Below, piece by piece: positions 42,961-48,801 of a stretch of 48,801 nt of DNA. Positions within the stretch are counted from its first letter, which is position 1; every line of letters begins with the position of its first letter. The stretch covers positions 1 through 48,801 of the forward strand of contig NZ_JAAKZF010000042.1 in assembly GCF_011045125.1 (NCBI RefSeq), in the 5' to 3' direction. The translations under genes were made by a program, and so were the position numbers. The notes beneath the pieces are model-generated. The model was given only the letters and a program-made list of their open reading frames with translations, was not told where the DNA came from and did no database searches. The DNA is from Allomesorhizobium camelthorni. GTDB taxonomy: Bacteria > Pseudomonadota > Alphaproteobacteria > Rhizobiales > Rhizobiaceae.

Positions 42961-44244
42961 ATGATCGCGGCGGCCGCCGAACGCCTGCCCGGCTTCGACG
43001 ACCCGGCCTTCGGCCGGCTTTTCGACCGCTTCGCCGACCGCCGCGTCGTCCTTCTGGGCGAGGCTAGCCACGGCACCTCCGAATTCTACCGCGCCCGCGC
43101 CGCCATCACCCGCCATCTGATCGAGAAGCACGGCTTCACCATCGTCGCCGTTGAAGCGGACTGGCCGGACGCCGCCGCTGTGGACGGCTACGTGCGCCAC
43201 CGGCCGGCCAGGGAGCGCGCCGAACTCCCCTTCCAGCGCTTCCCCACCTGGATGTGGCGCAACACCGATGTCGCAGCCTTCATCGACTGGATGCGCCAGC
43301 ACAATGAGGGCGTGGCCGACCCCGAGCGCCAGGCCGGCTTCTATGGCCTCGACATCTATAATATGCGCGGCTCGATCGCAGCGGTGCTGGCCTATCTCGA
43401 CAAGGTCGATCCGGAAGCCGCCGCGGTCGCCCGCGAGCGCTACGGCTGCCTCACGCCATGGCAGAGGGAGCCGTCCACCTACGGGCGCGCGGTGCTCACC
43501 GCAGGCTACCGCAAATGCGAGCAGGCGGTCATCGATCAGTGCCGTGAGCTTTTGAAAAACCGGCTCGAATATACATTGCAGGACGGCGAGAGCTTCCTCG
43601 ACGCTGCTCAGAACGCGCGTCTCGTCGCCTCGGCCGAGCGCTACTACCGCATCATGTATTATGGCGGCGCGGAATCCTGGAACCTGCGCGACACCCATAT
43701 GTTCGAGACGCTGGAGCATCTGCTCGAAGCGCGCGGACCGCAGTCCAAGGCGGTGGTCTGGGCGCATAATTCCCATATCGGCGACGCCCGCTACACCGAC
43801 ATGGGCGCGATGCGGGACGAACTGAACATCGGCCAGCTCTGCCGCGAACGCTTTGGCGACCAGGCGGCGCTGATCGGCTTCGGCACCCACACCGGCACTG
43901 TCGCCGCCGGGACGGACTGGGACGGTGACATGGAGATCAAGCGGGTCCGGCCATCGCACCGCGACAGCTACGAGCGGCTCTGCCACGATGCCGGCGTGGC
44001 GCGCTTCCTGCTCGATCTCGGCCGCGACGAGGCGCTGCGCCGACGCCTGCTGGAGCCCCGGCTGGAGCGCTTCATCGGCGTTATCTACAGGCCAGATTCC
44101 GAACTCATGAGCCATTATGCCGACGCCTCGCTACCGCAGCAGTCCGACGCCTTCGTCTGGTTCGACGAGACCCAGGCGGTGACGCCGCTCGGGCCGGAGC
44201 ACGCCAAGCCCGGCGTTCCCGACACCTACCCGTTCGGGCTGTAG
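42961..44244 (+). CDS. Erythromycin esterase-family protein
   Basis: About 427 aa from ATG 42961. The EreA/succinoglycan-biosynthesis-type fold shows as RVVLLGEASHGTSEFYRARA, with the His/Glu active-site set, then VAVEADWPDA, RNTDVAAFIDWMRQHN, and VVWAHNSHIGDAR. Members hydrolyse macrolide lactones or act on unknown esters, so resistance should not be assumed. No proper Shine-Dalgarno precedes the ATG. The frame is open upstream through protein-like residues (NHLPGHIAGRSLPEM), which points to fusion with the preceding pcm gene. Confidence 0.88.
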   Translation: MIAAAAERLPGFDDPAFGRLFDRFADRRVVLLGEASHGTSEFYRARAAITRHLIEKHGFTIVAVEADWPDAAAVDGYVRHRPARERAELPFQRFPTWMWRNTDVAAFIDWMRQHNEGVADPERQAGFYGLDIYNMRGSIAAVLAYLDKVDPEAAAVARERYGCLTPWQREPSTYGRAVLTAGYRKCEQAVIDQCRELLKNRLEYTLQDGESFLDAAQNARLVASAERYYRIMYYGGAESWNLRDTHMFETLEHLLEARGPQSKAVVWAHNSHIGDARYTDMGAMRDELNIGQLCRERFGDQAALIGFGTHTGTVAAGTDWDGDMEIKRVRPSHRDSYERLCHDAGVARFLLDLGRDEALRRRLLEPRLERFIGVIYRPDSELMSHYADASLPQQSDAFVWFDETQAVTPLGPEHAKPGVPDTYPFGL

Positions 44245-44320
44245 CTCGGCGTTAGATAGTAGGAATAGCTCTCCCCTCGCGGACGTTTGTTGCAGACAAT
44301 CCTTACTCAGGGAGGAAGTC

Positions 44321-44776
44321 ATGAAAAGCTATCCAAGTGTACTCGCCGTGCTGGGCGGACTGCTGCTGCTTGCAGCCGCACCGGCGCTTGCCCAGGACGC
44401 CGCCACCGTCAAGGTCGCAGAGAGCGCGGAACACGGGAAATACCTTGCTGATGCCGATGGCCGATCGCTCTATCTGTTCGAATCCGACACGAGGGCCGAA
44501 GGCGACGCCAAGGCCCAAATTTCCTGCAAGGACAAGTGCCTGGAGCGCTGGCCGCCTTTCTATTCCGAGGGCGAACCGCAGGCAGGCGACATGGCCGACG
44601 CCGCCAAGCTCGGCACTGTCGAGCACGACGGCAAGATGATGGTCACCTACAATGGCTGGCCGCTCTATTACTTCGTCGACGACAAGGCTCCCGGCGACAC
44701 CAAGGGCCACGACATCGAGGAGTTCGGCGCCGAATGGTACCTCGTCACGCCGGAAGGCGAAAAGGCCGAGGGTTGA
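44321..44776 (+). CDS. COG4315-type exported protein (Yx(FWY)xxD repeats)
   Basis: 151 aa. A signal peptide (residues 1-25, ending PALA-QDA) precedes two copies of the family's short repeat: GKYLADADGRSLYLFESD and KMMVTYNGWPLYYFVDDKAPGDT, plus a CKDKCLERWPPF Cys pair. The family is periplasmic and its function is unknown. The ATG at 44321 has AGGGAGGAAG upstream. An open Rieske-like frame follows directly after the stop. Confidence 0.88.
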   Translation: MKSYPSVLAVLGGLLLLAAAPALAQDAATVKVAESAEHGKYLADADGRSLYLFESDTRAEGDAKAQISCKDKCLERWPPFYSEGEPQAGDMADAAKLGTVEHDGKMMVTYNGWPLYYFVDDKAPGDTKGHDIEEFGAEWYLVTPEGEKAEG

Positions 44777-44830
44777 TCGGCGTTACCGCCGAACGGTCGG
44801 AAGGATTTCGATGCTCGCGCTCCCAGGCAA

Positions 44831-45061
44831 GTCTGGAAGCTGCTGGACGGCGCCCGCGACCGCGACCGACTATGCCATGCTCGACGCGAAGGCGGAGAGC
44901 TTCACGCCGTTTCGGCGGCCTGCACCCACAAGGGCTGCACCGTGACCTGGCACAATGCCGAGCGGAACTGGGACTGCCCCTGCCACGGCTCGATCTTCGC
45001 CGCCGATGGCTCCGTCATCCACGGTCCCGCCCGCAAGCCGCTGCCGCCGGCGGAACTGTGA
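44831..45061 (+). pseudogene. Rieske [2Fe-2S] domain remnant (no start codon)
   Basis: In the same frame as the preceding gene and after its stop, the sequence reads GGELHAVSAACTHKGCTVTW, then AERNWDCPCHGSIFAADGSV, ending KPLPPAEL and TGA at 45059. CTH-x2-C and CPCH-x2-S are the Rieske cluster ligands (from 44921 and 44975). This matches the C-terminal Rieske domain of FAD-dependent oxidoreductases. There is no ATG, GTG or TTG between the upstream TGA and the Cys-His motif, and the FAD part is missing, so it is a decayed fragment. It was identified by eye, and a short ATG-less frame is easy to miss. Confidence 0.7.
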
Positions 45062-45075
45062 TCCGCCGCTGCGCG

Positions 45076-45516
45076 TCAGTGCACGTTCTCGCGCGGTTCC
45101 GCGACGCGCCTGATTTCCGCGGGCAGCGCCTCGAATATCTTGGTGGCCTGCCCTTCCCCGACATGCTTGGCCAGCACCCGGCAGACGACCCGCAGCGCAT
45201 CCCCCGAATCCACCGGCCGGGTGAACTGCATGTCCTCCTTGATCTTGCCGAGGAACTCGTCGAGCGTGCGTATCTTGTCGGGCGTCGTCGACGGTTTGTA
45301 GCGGTCGAAATAGGCGCCGCGCACGAGCAGCGGCAATTGCGAGCCCAGATGCGCTGCGAGGTCGGGCTGGACCCTGTCCCGCACGGCCCGCAGGACCGAG
45401 CCGAGCATATGCCATGCAAGCTGGCGGTCGGGACCCATCTCCGCCATGATCTCGTCGAGCCAGATATTCGTGGTCTGCAGCGTCTTGTCGAATACGTCCA
45501 ATCCGGTGGCGCTCAT
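45076..45516 (-). CDS. DUF2267 protein
   Basis: About 146 aa. The helical DUF2267 pattern is seen in MSATGLDVFDKTLQTTNIWL, WHMLGSVLRAVRDRVQPDLA, LPLLVRGAYFDRYKPSTTPD and VCRVLAKHVGEGQATKIFEA. The resemblance of LGSQLPLLVRGAYFDRY to the family core is strong. The function is unknown, though members often lie near stress genes. The ATG at 45516 has AGGAGG upstream. It follows the ribosome hibernation factor gene after 76 bases on the same strand. Confidence 0.87.
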   Translation of the reverse strand: MSATGLDVFDKTLQTTNIWLDEIMAEMGPDRQLAWHMLGSVLRAVRDRVQPDLAAHLGSQLPLLVRGAYFDRYKPSTTPDKIRTLDEFLGKIKEDMQFTRPVDSGDALRVVCRVLAKHVGEGQATKIFEALPAEIRRVAEPRENVH

Positions 45517-45592
45517 CGCTACCTCCTGTTTCCTTGCGCTTGGCGGTGTGCCTGAAAAACAGGGCCGAACGGCCATGGTTCCCAAAAATCGA

Positions 45593-46171
45593 TCACGATT
45601 CGGGCGTCTCCACCGGGCGCACCTTGGCGGCCATCGGGCCGGTGTCGCCCATATCCTCGACGTAGTGGACTTCGTCGCCGCGCTTGAGGCTGTCGAAATC
45701 GCCGCTGAGCAGGCTGTTGCGGTGGAAATAGAGCAGCCCGCCTTCCTTGGTCATCAGGAAGCCGTGGTCCTCTTCGGGGCGCATCTCGGCAACCTGGCCG
45801 AGGAACTGGTTCGTCCCGTCATGATAATCCGCGGTCGCGCCGCCCTCGCGCTGCCGCTTGAAGTCGATGATCTGCCGCTCGGCGGCGTCGAACGCGTCGG
45901 AAATGGCGTTGCGCAGATCCGGGTTCTGGAACTTCTGCATCAGGCGCTGGGGTTCGTAGGCGACTACCAGATCCTTGGCGCCGGGAACGCTCATCTCGAT
46001 GTGGACAACGGGCGGCGTCCGGTTCTTGTCGGCGCGCTGGTCGACGCGCACGCGGCAGCCAACCAGCCCGCCATAGAGCTTTTCCAGTTTGTCCACGCGG
46101 GCGCGTATCTCGCTTTCGGCGGCGTCGGATTTGTCTATTTTGTGGAAGGCGATTTCGAGAGGGATTTGCAT
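45593..46171 (-). CDS. Ribosome hibernation factor-like protein fused to a cold-shock domain
   Basis: 192 aa. Residues 1-110 form an HPF/RaiA-like S30AE domain (MQIPLEIAFHKIDKSDAAES, VRVDQRADKNRTPPVVHIEM, RNAISDAFDAAERQI). Residues about 120-190 form a cold-shock-type OB fold (GQVAEMRPEEDHGFLMT, GGLLYFHRNSLL, GDEVHYVEDMGDTGP). It probably binds the ribosome decoding region under stress, while the OB fold contacts RNA. This fusion is known in proteobacteria. It lies with DUF2267 in a stress-type minus-strand pair. Confidence 0.87.
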   Translation of the reverse strand: MQIPLEIAFHKIDKSDAAESEIRARVDKLEKLYGGLVGCRVRVDQRADKNRTPPVVHIEMSVPGAKDLVVAYEPQRLMQKFQNPDLRNAISDAFDAAERQIIDFKRQREGGATADYHDGTNQFLGQVAEMRPEEDHGFLMTKEGGLLYFHRNSLLSGDFDSLKRGDEVHYVEDMGDTGPMAAKVRPVETPES

Positions 46172-46460
46172 CGGTTTGCTCGCTGTTGTCTTGGCCCCGC
46201 GGGCGGCAACCTGCCAACGTCTCTACCTGCATGATCGTTCCGGGTAATTTCGAGGCGAGCAGCTGCCGTCAGCAGGCAATTCCGGACTAGCGCATGGCCT
46301 TTCGGTTAGTCAGGCCCCACCTTCGCTAAGCCTTTCTGCACCATTGCGAACGTTGGGGCGCAACGGCATCATTTCCGCACAACTTTGTATTGCGGCTTCA
46401 GTATTCACACGCAGCATGGATGTTCCAGGCGTTTCGACTAGCGGTCGAAGGAATGCGCTG

Positions 46461-46709
46461 ATGGGAGGACACGCAAGAGGCGACTATGTCGTGCACGACA
46501 AGAATTTGCGGCGCATCTTTCGGGACGGCAAAGAGGAACCGATAGCAGACTTCAATTCCGCGCCGGAAACCTTTGCCTACGACTACATCTTCGGCAAGCA
46601 GAAGGGACAACGCCGTCCTTCCCCGCAGCCCTTCGGCGCGGTGATGGCCGATTCCCGTCCGAGCCCGGACAGCATCATCCCGGCCAGCCACCGGGGAGAG
46701 TCCGGATGA
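46461..46709 (+). CDS. Small unknown protein coupled to the heme peroxidase
   Basis: About 82 aa from ATG 46461, which has AAGGA eight bases upstream. Longer in-frame readings start at 46344 or 46416. The core HARGDYVVHDKNLRRIFRDG and EPIADFNSAPETFAYDYIFG is followed by a Pro/Ser/Arg-rich tail. I do not recognise the family. The stop overlaps the peroxidase start as ATGA (46706-46709), so the two are co-translated and probably work together. No signal peptide is visible. Confidence 0.65.
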   Translation: MGGHARGDYVVHDKNLRRIFRDGKEEPIADFNSAPETFAYDYIFGKQKGQRRPSPQPFGAVMADSRPSPDSIIPASHRGESG

Positions 46710-48280
46710 AAGCCGGCTCGGAGGGGCACGGGCAGTCGATCTATGCGGTTGCCGATTCCGAAGGGTCAGCCCTTCAAGGGCAGGTGAGGTTCTTCGACGA
46801 CGACGGAGAACTGGCGCCCGAACTCATCCACCTTGATCTGGAATCACTGACTGTCGGAATCTGCAGCCGTGCAGACCGCCAGCTTCGGGTCACGCAACTC
46901 TCGCCTTATAAGCGCTACTTCGGTCAGGCCGGGCAAGCTGACACCCAGCGCCTCGCACTGCTTCAACGGCTCGGGGCGGCGATGCAATTCAATGACTTCG
47001 CGGATGTGGTTGGCGACATACCCGCGGGTTACACCTACCTGGGACAGTTCATTTTCCACGATCTGAGCTCGATGATCGAGGGACCGGTAGCGACCAGGCC
47101 GAAAAACCTGCGCAGCGCGGCGTTGGACCTCGACAGTGTATTCGGCTCCCCAAACCAGGAGCTTGAGAACGGGCAAAGCCTCCACTGCCCGGCGCCGATG
47201 GCGACGGGTGAGACGACCTACGGAGAACTACGCGACATCCCACGCTCTGCCGAGGGAATTCCGGTCATTGCTGATCAGCGCAACGACAGCAACTTGCCGC
47301 TCGCCCAGGTCCACATGGCGCTGATACGGTTCTTCAATGCTGTTAGCCGCGTCTGCGAAAGCAATGCCGAAGCCAAGCGGATGACCCAGCTACACCTCCA
47401 GTCGGTAGCGCTTCACGACTACGCTAGCCGAATTGTCGATGATGAAGTTTATCACGACGTGATGACCGAAGGCCGGGCCATCATCCATATCGACAGAGAG
47501 GCATTCTTGCTGCCCCTCGAGTTCGCGGCGGCCTGCGCGCGCTTCGGGCACAGCATGGTCCGCAATCGCTATGATTGGAATGCGTCGAATCCCGGCGGGC
47601 ATTTGTATGCCTTTTGGGGCAATACTTACATCAGCGCCGCCGATCCGATTGCCCGCCTGCCGGGCGACTGGATTGCAGACTGGCGGAGGCTCTTTGGCGT
47701 CGGCATGGGACCAGGAGAAACGCCGATACTGGCGGCCAGGATCGGCACTCGGCTTGCGTTTCCGCTCAAGAACATCAAGCAACACGCTTTGCCCAGGGAC
47801 ACAGGATCGAAACCGTTTTCCAGCAATCTCGCCGTCCGCACTCTTCAGCGCGGTTGCATTCTGGAGTTGGGCAGCGCCCAGGATGTTTACCGGGGCTTGC
47901 ACTCCATGCTCAGCCGTCAGAACCGACCGACATTCACCCTTCTGACTGAGGACGAACTGCTGGAGGGCGAATCCCCCGAGGTGCGCGCCATCCTGACCGA
48001 GAGACCGGATGACGGCGGCCCCAAGCTCGTCGACTGCACGCCGCTTTGGTTTTACGTGTTGAAGGAAGCTCAGGTAAGGAACCGCGGGCTGAAGCTCGGG
48101 CCGCTGGGTGGAAGGATCGTCATGGAGACGCTTCACGCGGCCGTCGCCGAAGCCAGGCCGTCGATCCTCCGGCCTCCAGGCGGAGGGCAATGGCAGCCGG
48201 ATCCCAGGTTAAATCCATCCTCGCCAACAAGATACACGTTCGGCGATCTGATTGCCTTCTCCGGACTGGAGAGCAGGTAG
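46706..48280 (+). CDS. Animal-type heme peroxidase (peroxidase family protein)
   Basis: 524 aa. The mammalian-type heme peroxidase fold is visible: the distal site GQFIFHD with H118 and its calcium-type Asp, R193 in DQRNDSNLPLAQVHMALIRF (catalytic Arg and the following helix), proximal H283 in FAAACARFGHSMVRNRYDWN, and LGGRIVMETLHAA near the C-terminus. It should oxidise substrates with hydrogen peroxide, and the substrate, possibly halide or phenolic, is unknown. No signal peptide is seen, so the location is probably cytoplasmic unless another system exports it. It is the second gene of an accessory three-gene unit. Confidence 0.88.
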   Translation: MKAGSEGHGQSIYAVADSEGSALQGQVRFFDDDGELAPELIHLDLESLTVGICSRADRQLRVTQLSPYKRYFGQAGQADTQRLALLQRLGAAMQFNDFADVVGDIPAGYTYLGQFIFHDLSSMIEGPVATRPKNLRSAALDLDSVFGSPNQELENGQSLHCPAPMATGETTYGELRDIPRSAEGIPVIADQRNDSNLPLAQVHMALIRFFNAVSRVCESNAEAKRMTQLHLQSVALHDYASRIVDDEVYHDVMTEGRAIIHIDREAFLLPLEFAAACARFGHSMVRNRYDWNASNPGGHLYAFWGNTYISAADPIARLPGDWIADWRRLFGVGMGPGETPILAARIGTRLAFPLKNIKQHALPRDTGSKPFSSNLAVRTLQRGCILELGSAQDVYRGLHSMLSRQNRPTFTLLTEDELLEGESPEVRAILTERPDDGGPKLVDCTPLWFYVLKEAQVRNRGLKLGPLGGRIVMETLHAAVAEARPSILRPPGGGQWQPDPRLNPSSPTRYTFGDLIAFSGLESR

Positions 48281-48321
48281 ATCGAGCAGATTATGCGTAG
48301 TCAAGCAGAGAGGAACCAACA

Positions 48322-48783
48322 ATGTCGGTATTCAAGGTATTCCACGGAGGCACGGCCAACTATGATCAGCAGTTCGAAGGTACCAAGATAGCTGCGCGTG
48401 AATTCCACAACTATTGGACTTCGTCTGGCGGAGGTCAAAAGATTTTCCATGACTTCATAATCGGCCTTATAGAAGATCATAGTTGCATCGTAACTTACAA
48501 AGACGACTCCAAAATAGTTTTTGTGAAAACGACAGGCGGAGCCAAGCACCTATTCTACACACAGGGAGGACAAGACCGCCAAATTCATCCCAGGGCCGAG
48601 AAAGACAACCCCAATAATGACGTGGTGAGCATGGCCGTGCCCAGCCTCGCAGTTGAGCCTGAGGAATCCAACACTGCAGCCTATCTAAACGCTGCAATTG
48701 GCAAGCTCTCCGATCCCAACGTTGCAGATAGCGAGAAGCGGGCGTTCCTGTTGGGACTGCTGCTGCTCAAGCGATGCCGGTAA
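48322..48783 (+). CDS. Unknown protein downstream of the peroxidase
   Basis: 153 aa, complete at the window edge. The start has AGAGGAAC upstream. Residues about 1-85 look like a compact alpha/beta domain (MSVFKVFHGGTANYDQQFEG, KIFHDFIIGLIEDHSCIVTY, KTTGGAKHLFYTQGGQDRQI). The C-terminal part is acidic, then a Leu-rich helix (KRAFLLGLLLLKRCR). I recognise no family. The base composition is more AT-rich than its neighbours, which suggests transfer. It lies 41 bases after the peroxidase, so it is probably in the same transcript. Confidence 0.7.
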   Translation: MSVFKVFHGGTANYDQQFEGTKIAAREFHNYWTSSGGGQKIFHDFIIGLIEDHSCIVTYKDDSKIVFVKTTGGAKHLFYTQGGQDRQIHPRAEKDNPNNDVVSMAVPSLAVEPEESNTAAYLNAAIGKLSDPNVADSEKRAFLLGLLLLKRCR

Positions 48784-48801
48784 CGCCTTGTCGCATCTCT
48801 A

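Noticed and set aside
42961-44244. Direct call as a macrolide resistance gene
   Set aside because: The fold is shared by many proteins of unknown substrate, and the gene appears fused to pcm, so a resistance role is not supported.
44536-45555. 339-residue plus-strand frame covering the COG4315 and DUF2267 region
   Set aside because: It is out of frame with the COG4315 gene and the Rieske remnant, antisense to the DUF2267 gene, and rich in Arg/His runs typical of shadow frames.

Overview
This 48.8 kb window is a GC-rich alphaproteobacterial chromosome segment. The proteins point to Rhizobiales (Hyphomicrobiales), most likely Phyllobacteriaceae (Mesorhizobium/Aminobacter-like). The evidence is a GcrA cell-cycle regulator with GANTC methylation-site clusters, a rhizobial-type RpoD and DnaG pair, an argD-argF-hslO-apaG block beside gcrA, and several exported small proteins of rhizobial type. 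The genus call is inference from protein character, because no search could be run.

Layout. 1-2487: right end of an integrative element, with an excisionase-like gene and a tyrosine recombinase, abutting the 3' end of tRNA-Gly(CCC). 2488-18353: mostly core genome. It holds a histone-deacetylase-like/MmcQ/CDP-alcohol transferase operon, apaG, hslO, argF, argD, gcrA, phoU, a NarL-type two-component system, phoR, ppk2, and an ECF42-type sigma factor cassette. 18420-22178: a small island made almost only of recombination genes (a P4-type integrase plus a second excisionase/recombinase module). It lies between a truncated, frameshifted glycosyltransferase remnant and tRNA-Ile2(CAT). 22391-34011: exported and envelope proteins, an exonuclease-CBS-DUF294 fusion, an SDR oxidoreductase, a TetR/VOC divergent pair and small conserved proteins. 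34025-38296: rpoD and dnaG. 38493-46171: MFS exporter, ParE-type toxin-antitoxin, Na/Pi cotransporter, pcm/erythromycin esterase (probably one gene split by a frameshift), a COG4315 protein, a Rieske remnant, DUF2267 and a ribosome hibernation/cold-shock fusion. 46461-48783: an accessory three-gene unit around an animal-type heme peroxidase.

How the genes fit together. Phosphate is a recurring theme: phoR, phoU, a PPK2 polyphosphate kinase and a Na/Pi transporter are all present. However, pstSCAB and phoB, which in relatives normally lie between phoR and gcrA, are absent, and a NarL-type two-component system sits in the gap. The ECF42 cassette carries two promoters with identical -35 and -10 hexamers at identical spacing, one before the DGPF gene and one before the VOC gene, so the sigma factor probably drives its own cassette. 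The gcrA and rpoD upstream regions both carry dense GANTC clusters, which suggests CcrM/GcrA control. Two homologous excisionase genes, each overlapping a recombinase gene that ends at a tRNA 3' end, both present their Shine-Dalgarno sequence in a hairpin loop next to the start codon. Start codons were chosen by ribosome-binding site and family length.
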